Assembly: GCA_018242185.1 (NCBI GenBank)
Contig: JAFECK010000006.1
Span: 1-64,000, forward strand
From: Pseudomonadota bacterium
GTDB taxonomy: Bacteria > Pseudomonadota > Alphaproteobacteria > Rickettsiales > Midichloriaceae
Length of the DNA stretch: 64,000 nt
Direction of reading: 5' to 3'
Shown here: in pieces, positions 8,042 to 17,483 of the stretch
Position numbering within the stretch: position 1 is the stretch's first letter
Layout of the letters: every line of letters starts with the position of its first letter
Notes under the pieces: generated by a model
The model's database searches: none
Told to the model about the DNA's origin: nothing
The model's input: the letters and a program-made list of their open reading frames with translations, nothing else
Made by a program: the position numbers and the translations under genes

Positions 8042-9397
8042 ATGATTAAAAAACTATACACAGAAACTTATGGCTGTCAGATGAATGTGTATGACACTCA
8101 GAAAATGACTGCTTTACTTAAGCCCCACGGCTTTGCTCCACATGATACATATGAAGATGCAGATGTAGTCATCCTCAATACCTGTAATATTAGGGAGAAG
8201 GCAGCAGAAAAGATGTACTGCGAACTTGGCAGAATTAGAGATGCTAAGCAGCGCAAAAAAGCAATAGGGGAGCAGATGCTGATCGTGGTTGCTGGCTGCG
8301 TTGCGCAAGCTGAAGGAGAGGAAATCATTAAACGCGCTTCATGTGTTGATATTGTGGTTGGCCCCCAGTCTTATCATAACTTACCAGAACTAATAACCAA
8401 AGTGCGGCATGAGCGTAAGTGGGTAGTGCAATTAGACTTCACGCCAGATGAAAAATTCGATGCATTACAAGCAGAGGCACAAGAAACTCAGAGCGCTGCT
8501 GCATTTCTTTCCATACAAGAAGGGTGCGATAAGTTCTGCCATTTTTGCGTAGTGCCATATACCAGAGGCGCTGAATATTCTCGCCCTGCATCAGATGTGT
8601 ACAAGGAGGCCGTTAGGTTGGCTGAAAATGGAGTACGGGAAATCACGCTGCTTGGCCAGAATGTCAGCGGCTATCACGGCCTGGCTACAGACGGCCAGCA
8701 GGTAAGCATAGGCCAGTTGATACGTATGATTGCTCATATAGATGGCATAGAGCGTATCCGTTATACTACCTCTCATCCTAATGATATGACAGATGAAGAA
8801 CTATTTCGCGTACATGCCGAGGAACCGAAGCTGATGCCATTCCTACACCTACCAATACAATCTGGCTCCAATCGCATCTTAAAAGCAATGAATCGCAAAC
8901 ATGATAGGGATTTCTATCTCAGAGTTATCGAGCGTTTTAGACAAGCACGTCCCGATATGCTATTCTCTTCAGACTTCATAGTTGGCTATCCAGGTGAAAC
9001 AGAACAGGACTTGCAAGACACCATCGACATAGTGCGCCAAGTTGGTTATGGTCAGTGCTATTCTTTTAAGTACAGCATCAGACCCGGCACACCAGCGGCT
9101 ATACTTAATGATCAAATCCCAGAAGAAATCAAAGATGAGAGACTGCAGCGTCTACAAACTGAGCTAGCTCGCAGTCAATTGGAGTGTAACAAAAAGATGA
9201 TAGGCTTGACCTTACCTGTGCTTTTCGAAAAACCTGGTAAGCGCCAGCATCAGCTAGTTGGCAAATCTCCCTATATGCAATCAGTAGTAGTATATGGAGA
9301 CCCAAGCTTGATTGGCACTATACAACAGGTTAGTATCTCAGAAGCATATCAAAATAGTTTACATGGAGAGATTTATGGAACAGCAAGTGCTGCATAG
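8042..9397 (+). CDS. miaB: tRNA-2-methylthio-N6-dimethylallyladenosine synthase MiaB
   Basis: Radical SAM methylthiotransferase that adds the 2-methylthio group to i6A37 of tRNAs reading codons that begin with U. 451 residues: an N-terminal MTTase domain with cluster cysteines Cys12 (TYGCQMN) and Cys48 (LNTCNIR) and the one in VAGCVAQ, the radical SAM motif EGCDKFCHFC (CxxxCxxC), and a C-terminal TRAM segment. CNIREKA is the form seen in MiaB rather than in RimO or MtaB. It overlaps the deaminase gene by 23 bases. Confidence 0.95.
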   Translation: MIKKLYTETYGCQMNVYDTQKMTALLKPHGFAPHDTYEDADVVILNTCNIREKAAEKMYCELGRIRDAKQRKKAIGEQMLIVVAGCVAQAEGEEIIKRASCVDIVVGPQSYHNLPELITKVRHERKWVVQLDFTPDEKFDALQAEAQETQSAAAFLSIQEGCDKFCHFCVVPYTRGAEYSRPASDVYKEAVRLAENGVREITLLGQNVSGYHGLATDGQQVSIGQLIRMIAHIDGIERIRYTTSHPNDMTDEELFRVHAEEPKLMPFLHLPIQSGSNRILKAMNRKHDRDFYLRVIERFRQARPDMLFSSDFIVGYPGETEQDLQDTIDIVRQVGYGQCYSFKYSIRPGTPAAILNDQIPEEIKDERLQRLQTELARSQLECNKKMIGLTLPVLFEKPGKRQHQLVGKSPYMQSVVVYGDPSLIGTIQQVSISEAYQNSLHGEIYGTASAA

Positions 9398-9929
9398 CTG
9401 CAGCTGGGACGAATATTTCATGACGATGGCCTACCTGGTCTCGATGAAAAGCAAAGATCCGCGCACCAGAGTGGGCGCCGTTATAGTAGGGCCAGACAAT
9501 GAGATCCGAACCACAGGTTTTAACGGCCTGCCGCGATCTGTTGAAGATAAAGCTAGCCGCTACCATAACCGCGAGCATAAGCTGCTAATAGTGAATCATG
9601 CTGAAGAAAACGCTATATTACACTGTGCGTTGAACGGTGTATCCGCGAAAGGCTGTACCCTGTATTGCCCATGGCTTCCTTGTTCACGCTGTGCAAAGCT
9701 GATAATTCAAGCTGGCATTACCGAAGTGGTTTACGATCAATCTTTCCCTGGTAATCAAGCTGAGCAGCAACATGAATGGCATTTAAGTATGAGTTTGACA
9801 ATGGAGTTGTTAGAGGAAGCAGGAGTGAAAATGCGGGCATTTGATGGCTCGCTGATAACGATTGAAGGGCTCTATGATGGCAAGCCATTCCAGCTATCAC
9901 AGGTGGATAAAATAGCAGCAAACGATTAA
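9375..9929 (+). CDS. Deoxycytidylate (dCMP) deaminase, ComEB-like
   Basis: Zinc enzyme that deaminates dCMP to dUMP, feeding thymidylate synthesis. The 184-residue protein has the cytidine deaminase zinc motifs: His75-Ala76-Glu77 (HAEENAI) and Pro102-Cys103-x-x-Cys106 (PCSRC). The start at 9375 is preceded by GGAGAG and lies inside the end of miaB; upstream in-frame starts have no ribosome site. Single-domain tRNA or riboflavin-type deaminases share the zinc motif, but the long stretch before HAE and the TRVGAVIVGP and FNGLPR motifs fit dCMP deaminase. Confidence 0.87.
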   Translation: MEQQVLHSCSWDEYFMTMAYLVSMKSKDPRTRVGAVIVGPDNEIRTTGFNGLPRSVEDKASRYHNREHKLLIVNHAEENAILHCALNGVSAKGCTLYCPWLPCSRCAKLIIQAGITEVVYDQSFPGNQAEQQHEWHLSMSLTMELLEEAGVKMRAFDGSLITIEGLYDGKPFQLSQVDKIAAND

Positions 9930-9943
9930 GAAACGGTAGATAT

Positions 9944-10780
9944 ATGCAAAAGATAATAGAGGTTGGCTCGATTAAGGTTGGCAACGAACTGCCATTAATA
10001 TTAATAGCTGGGCCATGTCAAATTGAATCCCGCGAGATGGCCCTGTCCACTGCTAGAGAATTAGCATACATGAGCCAGAAGCTAGGTATTGAGTTTATCT
10101 ACAAAAGCTCGTTTGATAAAGCAAACCGCACTTCTCTTACTGGCAAGCGCGGTATAGGTATAGATAGCGCACTACAGATATTCAGCGAGATAAAAGCCGA
10201 AATAGGATGTCCTATATTGACCGATGTGCATGAGGCTGAGCAATGTGCGTTAGCAGCAGAGGTGGCAGACGTGCTGCAGGTTCCAGCGTTTTTATGCAGG
10301 CAAACCGATATGTTGCTAGCTGCCGGACGCGCTGGCAAAGTGGTAAATGTGAAGAAAGGGCAATTTTTAGCTCCTTGGGACATGCAAAATGTCGCCGAGA
10401 AAATCGCTTCTACCGGTAATAATAATATTATGCTAACGGAGAGAGGGGTGTGTTTTGGTTATAACCGCTTGGTCAATGATATGCGAGCATTGCCGATTAT
10501 GGCTAAAACCGGCTATCCCGTTGTGTTTGATGCCACTCACTCTATTCAAGAGCCCAGCGGCATGGGCGGAAGTAGTGGTGGACAGCGTGAATATGTGAAA
10601 GTGGTAGCGCGCGCAGCGGTGGCAGTAGGAGTCGCAGCGTTGTTTACTGAGACGCACCCAGATCCGGATAATGCTTATAGCGATGGCCCATGTATGATTC
10701 ATTTGCACCGCATGGAAGAAATCACGAAAGAGTTGATGCAGTTTGATGCGATCGCTAAACAGCATTCAGCCCTTTACTAA
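9944..10780 (+). CDS. kdsA: 3-deoxy-8-phosphooctulonate (KDO-8-phosphate) synthase
   Basis: Condenses phosphoenolpyruvate with arabinose 5-phosphate to KDO-8-P, the first committed step to the inner-core sugar of lipopolysaccharide. The 278-residue length is standard. Motifs include AGPCQIES, the YKSSFDKANRTS substrate loop, GKRGIGID, the LTERGV segment and DATHS near the C-terminus. Its presence shows that this organism can make KDO and therefore probably has lipopolysaccharide, unlike Anaplasma, Ehrlichia and Wolbachia. Confidence 0.96.
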   Translation: MQKIIEVGSIKVGNELPLILIAGPCQIESREMALSTARELAYMSQKLGIEFIYKSSFDKANRTSLTGKRGIGIDSALQIFSEIKAEIGCPILTDVHEAEQCALAAEVADVLQVPAFLCRQTDMLLAAGRAGKVVNVKKGQFLAPWDMQNVAEKIASTGNNNIMLTERGVCFGYNRLVNDMRALPIMAKTGYPVVFDATHSIQEPSGMGGSSGGQREYVKVVARAAVAVGVAALFTETHPDPDNAYSDGPCMIHLHRMEEITKELMQFDAIAKQHSALY

Positions 10781-10781
10781 T

Positions 10782-11519
10782 ATGCAATACGATAACCTAA
10801 CAGCGAAGAAAAAATTATTGGATGGCTATATGCCACTGCCTGCAGCCCTTATTCAAAACCTTGATGAATGGTTCAGAGTAGAACTGACCTATACCAGCAA
10901 CGCTTTAGAGGGCAATACCCTAACGCGCCGTGAAACAGCCGTTGTTCTGGAGAAGAATATTACCATAGGCGGTAAGAGCTTAGTTGAGCATCTAGAGGTT
11001 ATTAATCATGGACATGCGCTAGATTTCACCAAAACACTAGCTAGGAAAAAGCTGTCAGAGCTAGGTGTGGAAGATATTTTAGCTATACACCAAAAAATCT
11101 TGAAGGGCATCAATGATGATGACGCCGGCCGATATCGAACAGTTGCGGTACGCATAGCTGGTGCCCACGTGGTAATGCCAAATCACGCTAAGGTGCCAGA
11201 GTTAATGCGTGACTTTATGCAGTGGCTTCATAACGCACATGACTTACATCCAGTAGCATTAGCTGGCCAGGCGCATCACCACTTAGTTAGCATTCATCCT
11301 TTTATCGATGGCAATGGACGCACTGCTCGCCTGCTCATGAATTTGCTACTGCTGATGCACGGCTACCCACCGGCAATTATTCGCAAGCGCGACCGCTTGG
11401 CATATATTAGCGCCCTGGAAAAGGGCCAATTAGGCGGATCTCGCGCTAATTACGATGCGCTAATAGCAAAAGCAGTAAGTCGTTCTTTCGATATTTACCT
11501 GGACGCTTTAAAAGGCTAG
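10782..11519 (+). CDS. Fic/DOC family protein, probable self-inhibited AMP transferase
   Basis: Fic enzymes transfer AMP (or other nucleotide parts) from a nucleotide to a hydroxyl of a target protein. 245 residues with the complete active-site loop HPFIDGNGR at 172-180 (catalytic His172) followed by TARLL. An inhibitory motif of the (S/T)xxxE(G/N) type is present ahead of the Fic core: Ser39, Glu43, Gly44 in TSNALEGNT, so it is class II. The flap segment GAHVVMPNHAKVP precedes the core. The start at 10782 is two bases after the kdsA stop, suggesting coupled translation; an alternative ATG at 10746 lies inside kdsA. Target unknown: it could act inside the cell or be exported. Confidence 0.88.
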   Translation: MQYDNLTAKKKLLDGYMPLPAALIQNLDEWFRVELTYTSNALEGNTLTRRETAVVLEKNITIGGKSLVEHLEVINHGHALDFTKTLARKKLSELGVEDILAIHQKILKGINDDDAGRYRTVAVRIAGAHVVMPNHAKVPELMRDFMQWLHNAHDLHPVALAGQAHHHLVSIHPFIDGNGRTARLLMNLLLLMHGYPPAIIRKRDRLAYISALEKGQLGGSRANYDALIAKAVSRSFDIYLDALKG

Positions 11520-14500
11520 GTATTACTGAGTTGCAAACCATCGGTTTGATCAACTCTTTTCTGCCATTCTCTACCCTGTCGCATGGCATTAACGACAGTG
11601 TGAGTGTTGCTGGCTTGCTGCTCCCGCATCTGTTTAATACATTCCTGAAGAACCTGCGCATCCTGCTTGTGCTTCTCTTCCGCCGTTATCGCAACTTTCG
11701 TGCTTAGCTGCTGATCTTGGTGTTGGCTGTGCGTACCATACTGCCACGCCAGGAGCGGTGCACCTATTATACCAACGCTCAAACTTGTGTAAGCAAAAAA
11801 TGATAAATATGGCAACGTATATAACGCACTTACTCCTCCGGTCATAAGCAGAGCAGCATTATCCCTAAGCCATGATGCGTCGGTAATACTGCAGTAGAAA
11901 GAGTAGCTGTATTTTGCAACCCTCCCGCAGGTAGCAGGATCAAATTTCTGTAGCCAGGCACTATTTTTAAAAAACCCATGTATTTTACTCATAGCCTGTG
12001 GCACACTACCACCATTAATTACGGCATTCTCAATATGAATATGGTCGTGCTCTACCCTACTAATTTCTTGCCAATCTTTGCTTTTGTTACTTAATTCACC
12101 TATCTTCTCCCACCATGGAAGTTGCGTTACACTCACTTTTTTACTTCGCAAATCCATAGGCTCTATTACATCTAGCACTGCCAGACGAATGGTATACCAA
12201 ATATCCTCTACTGTACCGCGTATCCTGTTATAATGCCTGCAGCGCTGCGCCTCTGCATAGTCATAAGCTAGAGAATACACATCTGGAGTTACTGGAATAG
12301 CATGAGCTAATATATGCTGAACCTTGTCATTAAAATCTGCATCTGTCGATAAACGCCGCAGTAATACATCATCTACCAATGCGCGTTTTAAGTACTGCAT
12401 AAAATCAGTATGGGTCTTACTGCTGATATATACTGCATTCTGCTGCTTAGTCTGCAAGCTGTTTTCTAAGGTTTTGATAATTTGCTCCTGCATGCGGTAA
12501 CACTGATATATCCGCCATGGTAACGTACAAAGCTTCAGCGGTATATTCCACCAACTACCATCGTGCAATATAGAGTATTTATTTTGCTCAATACGCATAT
12601 AGCGTTCGATAAGGGTACGATATATAACACCTGGGTGTTGCTGGAATTTTTGGACAACGCTATCACGAGCCTGCTTGTCCATGGCTCTATATTGCAATAG
12701 GCCGAAATAATTAAGATGAAAAAGCCCGTAGTCAGTGCTCACAATTTTGTCAACATTCTCCGCAGTTCCATAAACATCATTTACAAATTTATGCACCATA
12801 TTGTGCACAACGTGCTCGATAAAATAGGAATTGATAATCCAGATTAACCAGTTAGCAACTCGCTCAGGCAACGTTATACTTAAGATTTTTGGCGCATATT
12901 TATGTACTAAAATCGGTATGCTGATCGAAGTAATTGCCGTGTAACCATCATAGCCATATGATGGCCCTGGATCATTGCCACACTCCATAAATAAACGAAG
13001 CTTTGCTTGAATATCTGTTGAGAGAGGAGTGGAATCTATATTTTTAAATTTCACTTGATGTGCTTGGGTAAAATATTGTTTCACCCATGTAACACTGCTT
13101 GCTGCATATTGTCGTATCGATCCAAAGAATGACGTTTGCTGCTTCTCGTTTATATTATCAGGCTTAGGCTCCACAATCTCTATCGCCTCTTCTATATTAG
13201 TGAGAGTAGAACTTGTTGCGCTAGAACTGTTCGAAGGCTTATTGGCTTCCCCAGGATTATTACAGTTTAAGGTAATAAAAATCATCAACGCACTTAGGCC
13301 TCTCTTATCACATATCCTAGGATTAGTGCGCCTATCCTTTAACAGCAGCGCGATCATCTCCCAGTTACCCACCTCTACAGCATGGATCAACGCCGTTTTA
13401 CCCTCATTATCTTGCTGATTGATATTTAACCTTTCTGGTGCCACCAGCAAAGCCTTGACACACGGAATATTATTGTTCAGCACAGCAATTATAAGCGGAG
13501 ACACGCCATATTTGTTTGTGGCATTCAGATCATAGGAGTTATCGAGGAGTATATTTATGACCATGCTATATTGTATTAGTGAATGTTTTTTTGGATCAGC
13601 TCTCGCAATATAATGCATCGCCGTGTTACCGTATTCATCTTGAGCTCGGCCATTACTAGTCTTTAAAAACATTTTCACCCAGTCTATATGACAAGCCCTA
13701 CACGCTGCCATCAGCATATTACAACCCTTAGTCTGTTCATTTTCATCTGAGATAACAGCACCTGCAGTTTTTAACGCTCTTATTAATCTATGATGCCCAT
13801 GGTAATATGCATACCACAAAGGAGACCGCTTTTGCACATCTTGTTGTTTAACTTGCTTGGCATTAGGCGGCCAATGTTGCATTATAAGGAGTGCAAGTTT
13901 TTGGTTGGCGCAAGCAGCCATGAATGCACTATGTGTTATACTTTTAGTTTGCAGTATATTAGGAGTAACTTCGTATATACGTTTGGCTATAACTTTATGC
14001 GTATCTAATTGTCTTAACACCACAAAGATATTTTCATCTTGATAGTGAGCAGCGATCATCAAGGTGTTGCCTATGTATATATCCTTTTTCTTACTCTTAT
14101 TTTTTCCTACTGCTCTATCTTTTTTCTTGTCTATTGGGATATTGCTAATTTCTTCTATAGTGACTAGATGGAAAAAGCACTTGCTTAGCCTATCATATGC
14201 ATCTCTAGATAACTTATCTTTATGCCGATACAAGATGTGGTATAGGTAAGGCACAGGTGAAATATGGCTTGATTTAGGAACATAAGCACTATGCGTTAAC
14301 ACTGGCAGCAAAGCCTCCAATGCATTGGCCATACTCCCTAGAATTTGTTGGTCAATTTTTGTGCTATTGGTAATATGTTTATCAATAGCTTCTAGATTAG
14401 CAAACACTGGAGAGTTAGGGTGCCCTGCATCTACTCGTATATTGCGCTCCTGCAACAAATATGAGATAGAAGTATGATCACCTTGCCGACACAACACTGC

Positions 14501-14761
14501 CAATAATCTAATGCATGCCTCATCATCAAACTTATGGCTTGTTATATATGCATGCGCTTGCCCTCTTATCCCTAGAGCATGAGCTGCATTAATAAGGCGT
14601 GGCACCCAAATTTCAGGCGCATTAGCAATACCACATTCTTGACGCCATCGCGCCGCAACCGCTGCGAAGTCTAGCTCAGGCTCGTCATCTTCCTTTTCTT
14701 CATCCTCACTGAAGCTCTGGTATCCTTCATCATCCGAGTATGTATTTGTTGAGGGTAACAT
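11516..14761 (-). CDS. Large ankyrin-repeat protein, candidate secreted effector
   Basis: 1081 residues, no signal peptide. After an acidic N-terminus (DDEGYQSFSEDEEKEDDEP) come mixed helical regions, then about five ankyrin repeats at roughly 305-495, recognisable by TPLHxAA-like lines (NTAMHYIARA, VSPLIIAVLN, KTALIHAVEV, LSALMIFITL). A long unclassified helical middle follows, then a hydrophobic hairpin near 960-1004 (LLMTGGVSALYTLPYLSFF, then VGIIGAPLLAW) and a charged 70-residue tail. AAGGAG lies before the start. Its 3' end overlaps fic by four bases on the other strand. Ankyrin proteins of intracellular bacteria are often type IV or type I effectors; that role is inferred here. Confidence 0.8.
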   Translation of the reverse strand: MLPSTNTYSDDEGYQSFSEDEEKEDDEPELDFAAVAARWRQECGIANAPEIWVPRLINAAHALGIRGQAHAYITSHKFDDEACIRLLAVLCRQGDHTSISYLLQERNIRVDAGHPNSPVFANLEAIDKHITNSTKIDQQILGSMANALEALLPVLTHSAYVPKSSHISPVPYLYHILYRHKDKLSRDAYDRLSKCFFHLVTIEEISNIPIDKKKDRAVGKNKSKKKDIYIGNTLMIAAHYQDENIFVVLRQLDTHKVIAKRIYEVTPNILQTKSITHSAFMAACANQKLALLIMQHWPPNAKQVKQQDVQKRSPLWYAYYHGHHRLIRALKTAGAVISDENEQTKGCNMLMAACRACHIDWVKMFLKTSNGRAQDEYGNTAMHYIARADPKKHSLIQYSMVINILLDNSYDLNATNKYGVSPLIIAVLNNNIPCVKALLVAPERLNINQQDNEGKTALIHAVEVGNWEMIALLLKDRRTNPRICDKRGLSALMIFITLNCNNPGEANKPSNSSSATSSTLTNIEEAIEIVEPKPDNINEKQQTSFFGSIRQYAASSVTWVKQYFTQAHQVKFKNIDSTPLSTDIQAKLRLFMECGNDPGPSYGYDGYTAITSISIPILVHKYAPKILSITLPERVANWLIWIINSYFIEHVVHNMVHKFVNDVYGTAENVDKIVSTDYGLFHLNYFGLLQYRAMDKQARDSVVQKFQQHPGVIYRTLIERYMRIEQNKYSILHDGSWWNIPLKLCTLPWRIYQCYRMQEQIIKTLENSLQTKQQNAVYISSKTHTDFMQYLKRALVDDVLLRRLSTDADFNDKVQHILAHAIPVTPDVYSLAYDYAEAQRCRHYNRIRGTVEDIWYTIRLAVLDVIEPMDLRSKKVSVTQLPWWEKIGELSNKSKDWQEISRVEHDHIHIENAVINGGSVPQAMSKIHGFFKNSAWLQKFDPATCGRVAKYSYSFYCSITDASWLRDNAALLMTGGVSALYTLPYLSFFAYTSLSVGIIGAPLLAWQYGTHSQHQDQQLSTKVAITAEEKHKQDAQVLQECIKQMREQQASNTHTVVNAMRQGREWQKRVDQTDGLQLSNT

Positions 14762-14913
14762 AATTCTCCTTCTTGCTCACCTGTCCTGCATGGTATAAGC
14801 ATACTCATACCATGACAACACTATTATTAAATATTTTTTAACGCCACCCCTTCCACTATTCGTCAAAGAGAATATGGTGCTTGCTGTTTCCAAATAAAAA
14901 ATAAGAGGTCAGC

Positions 14914-15297
14914 ATGGAACAAAACACCCCAAGATTTTCGATGAACTACATATACCCCAATCAATCCCAAAAGGAAGTACTGTTAAACGAGGCATTAGCA
15001 CGTATTGATGCCCTGCTATTGCCCAGTGCAGTATCGCGCACCCTAAAACAGCCACCACCAGAAGCCGGCAAACACAAAGGCGAGTTATACATAATTCCAG
15101 AAGCAGCGCAAAATAGCTGGTCTTGGCCTGAAGGCACCCATTATATAGTGTTGTCTATCGGTGGGGATTGGGTATGGATCCCACCAAAAAAAGGTATGTT
15201 GATTTGGGTATGTGATGAGATGCGCCCTTGTGTTTATGACGGCATGAAATGGCGCGCTTTGTCAGTGAGTTATGCTGATGGGTTTTTAGGATTATAG
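14914..15297 (+). CDS. DUF2793 family protein
   Basis: 127 residues, fits the short DUF2793 family: an N-terminal NYIYPNQSQKEVLLNEALAR segment like the family's QxQKxVxxNEALxxLD, followed by a Trp-rich C-terminal half (GDWVWIPP, GMKWRAL). Members are found in alphaproteobacterial prophages and gene-transfer-agent-like loci as accessory tail or fibre parts. Here it is single, with no phage genes around it, so it is either a remnant or a domesticated piece. AAGAGGT precedes ATG 14914. Only seven bases separate its end from the convergent murF. Confidence 0.72.
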   Translation: MEQNTPRFSMNYIYPNQSQKEVLLNEALARIDALLLPSAVSRTLKQPPPEAGKHKGELYIIPEAAQNSWSWPEGTHYIVLSIGGDWVWIPPKKGMLIWVCDEMRPCVYDGMKWRALSVSYADGFLGL

Positions 15298-15304
15298 CGA
15301 TCCA

Positions 15305-16699
15305 CTATAAACCAACCAACGCGTTCACTATCAGGCTCATATTCATGCTTTTTGAGCCCTTTATGCTAATTACGTCTGTGCTGTTGATAAGCGGTACTAT
15401 AATAGCAGCCAGCTCGGCAGCATTTTCACTATGACCAGCACGAACGTCGTCTGGCAGAGCCTCATGCAAGCTGTGCATCAGCTCACCTACGGTGTATACT
15501 AAATCTATCTTATGCTGCCTTATGGGTTCGGCAAGGTCTGCATGCAACTGCGTGCCCTGCTTGCCAAGTTCTCGCATATCCCCAAGAATTGCGATTGCCC
15601 TACCCCCTGGTTTTTTATGCATAGCAAGACTAGCCAAAGATGCAGTAACAGAAGCAGGGTTGGCGTTATAGGAATCGTCTATGACAGCAGCGCCATTTTT
15701 AGCTTTTTTTAGTAAACCACGCCCAGATGGTGGCTGGAAGTTTTGCATCTGATACATCGCAGCTTCTAAATCCGCTTCCAATGCCCAGACAGTGGCTAAT
15801 ACAGCCATACTAAGCTTAACCCAATGCTCTCCCATAACCTGCAGCTTATAACTGTATAGCTTTTCATTACAAGTTATAGTTACCAGAGTGCCGCCATCCT
15901 CTATTTTCGTATCAAGTAACATAAAGTTACTTTTGTTATATTGGCTAAAACCTATGATTTGTGCACCATGCGCTGAAGCAGAGCGCAGTAAGATTTGGTG
16001 ATAGGGGTTGTCAAAATCGATAATTGCTTTACCACTTGGCTCAAGTCCTTCAAATATCTCGGCTTTTGCAGCTGCAATAGCAGCGACGGACGAAAAAAAT
16101 TCGAGGTGCGCCGGCGCCACTGCAGTAACTATAGCCACATGAGGCCGAGCAAGTTTTGACAGAGCCTGCAACTCCCCAGCATGATTCATGCCCATTTCTA
16201 GTATTGCATACTCCGCATCAGGCGGTAAGTTAGCCAAGGATAGCGGCACGCCGTAATGGTTGTTAAAGGTACCATAGTTGGCATAAGTATGACCTTGCGC
16301 GTCTAAAACCAGGCGTAATAGCTCTTTAGTTGACGTTTTGCCTACACTTCCGGTAACGCCAATCAGCTGGCCAGTAAAGCGACTTCTCGCATATACAGCT
16401 AATTGCTCCATTGCTTGCATCGTATCGGGCACGATGATGCAGCGTTGTTCTTCTTGCAGCGGTATCTGCTCCCTACTTTGCAATATACACGCAGCAGCAC
16501 CCTGTTCAAAAGCGGTTGCGGCGAATTTTCCACCATCCATGGTTTCACCCACTATACCTATAAAAAGCGCGCCTGGTCGTATTGTTCGGGTGTCTATAGA
16601 CACAGACGATGCGCTTATACCATCCACCACTTTTTGACCTAGCGCCGACGCTAAATCGGCTGAATTCCACAATATTTGATCCTGGTTTTCTGCTAACAT
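15305..16699 (-). CDS. murF: UDP-N-acetylmuramoyl-tripeptide--D-alanyl-D-alanine ligase
   Basis: Adds D-Ala-D-Ala to the UDP-MurNAc-tripeptide, the last cytoplasmic step of the peptidoglycan stem peptide. 464 residues: N-terminal substrate domain, the ATP-binding P-loop GVTGSVGKT at 114-122, NHYGVPLSL and EMGMNHAGE of the Mur ligase centre, and DDSYNANP in the C-terminal half, a MurF hallmark. It stands outside any mra/mur cluster in this window. There is only a weak ribosome site before ATG 16699. Confidence 0.95.
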   Translation of the reverse strand: MLAENQDQILWNSADLASALGQKVVDGISASSVSIDTRTIRPGALFIGIVGETMDGGKFAATAFEQGAAACILQSREQIPLQEEQRCIIVPDTMQAMEQLAVYARSRFTGQLIGVTGSVGKTSTKELLRLVLDAQGHTYANYGTFNNHYGVPLSLANLPPDAEYAILEMGMNHAGELQALSKLARPHVAIVTAVAPAHLEFFSSVAAIAAAKAEIFEGLEPSGKAIIDFDNPYHQILLRSASAHGAQIIGFSQYNKSNFMLLDTKIEDGGTLVTITCNEKLYSYKLQVMGEHWVKLSMAVLATVWALEADLEAAMYQMQNFQPPSGRGLLKKAKNGAAVIDDSYNANPASVTASLASLAMHKKPGGRAIAILGDMRELGKQGTQLHADLAEPIRQHKIDLVYTVGELMHSLHEALPDDVRAGHSENAAELAAIIVPLINSTDVISIKGSKSMNMSLIVNALVGL

Positions 16700-16756
16700 A
16701 ATATTTTCAAAGGTTTGTTGTTACACGCATGGTAGCATACTCGAGGCACATATACA

Positions 16757-16780
16757 AATGGCGCCTTCAAAGGCGCCATT
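16757..16780 (-). terminator. Hairpin after the VirB2-like pilin gene
   Basis: AATGGCGCCT at 16757-16766 pairs perfectly with AGGCGCCATT at 16771-16780 around a TCAA loop. It lies 30 bases past the pilin stop and before murF. The T-run after it on the minus strand is short and interrupted. Confidence 0.65.
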
Positions 16781-16809
16781 CATACTATTTATGTTAAATT
16801 TGGCTCTTA

Positions 16810-17190
16810 TTAGTTACCAGAAGTAGTACCTTCGAGTGATACTGACTCACCCTTCACATTGGTACACACGCTAGTATCGTCGCCAGAAGCAAACTTAACA
16901 ACACTTTCTGCGCCAAACATCAGACCCATACCTACAGCAACTGCGATAGCAACACCCCAGGTAATTTTACCTAGGAACATCATTATAGCAATCGAGATGA
17001 TAATGATAATTGCTATACTTTTACCTACACCGCCTTGGAAGAAGGTTATAGCGTTGCACAACACGATGGTAACTTTGTTATCATCTGCGGCCCACGCCTC
17101 ACATGCGATCATGCTCATAGCTATTGCCAACATGGCGTAGAATAAAACTCGCACCCAGTGGCTCTGATTTTGAAAACTCATTGTATTCAC
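16810..17190 (-). CDS. virB2: TrbC/VirB2-type pilin, orphan
   Basis: Major pilin of VirB-type type IV secretion systems. From GTG 17190 (GAGGGA six bases upstream) it has 126 residues: a signal peptide ending AWA around residue 34, a hydrophobic helix at 55-73, the short polar loop GKITW and a second helix at 77-98. Cys45 and Cys109 flank the helices and could form a disulfide, as in rickettsial VirB2 proteins. No other vir gene is in the window; isolated virB2 copies are common in Rickettsiales. A later ATG at 17181 is the alternative start. Confidence 0.8.
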   Translation of the reverse strand: MNTMSFQNQSHWVRVLFYAMLAIAMSMIACEAWAADDNKVTIVLCNAITFFQGGVGKSIAIIIIISIAIMMFLGKITWGVAIAVAVGMGLMFGAESVVKFASGDDTSVCTNVKGESVSLEGTTSGN

Positions 17191-17424
17191 TGTAATTCCC
17201 TCTATTATCGTTTTTTCACGCACCCTGTTTCAGCCACAACGCAGCGCCACAAGGAGCGGTTAGCTCGTTCATCACAAGCACATACATGCTCCAGGATAGA
17301 AAATCACAGCCCCAGTTGCAACATATTAAATAAGTGGGGAGAGAATTGCAGACAAATTACTTAAAACTGTTGCTGGAGAGTAACATAAATATTGTGTTAC
17401 TTACTAGGAGTTTTGCAGCGCATC

Positions 17425-17452
17425 TTGACAGCATCTCACAATTCATATATCC
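17425..17452 (+). promoter_or_regulatory. Possible promoter of the HAD phosphatase gene
   Basis: A perfect -35 TTGACA at 17425-17430 is followed by TATATC at 17446-17451. The 15-base spacer is short, so this is uncertain. It lies about 35 bases before ATG 17484. Confidence 0.35.
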
Positions 17453-17483
17453 CTCGAAGATATTATACACAGTGGGATTACGT

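Noticed and set aside
17224..17483. Possible tRNA or small RNA in the gap between the pilin and HAD genes
   Set aside because: No cloverleaf, no TTCGA arm and no terminator; only a possible promoter.
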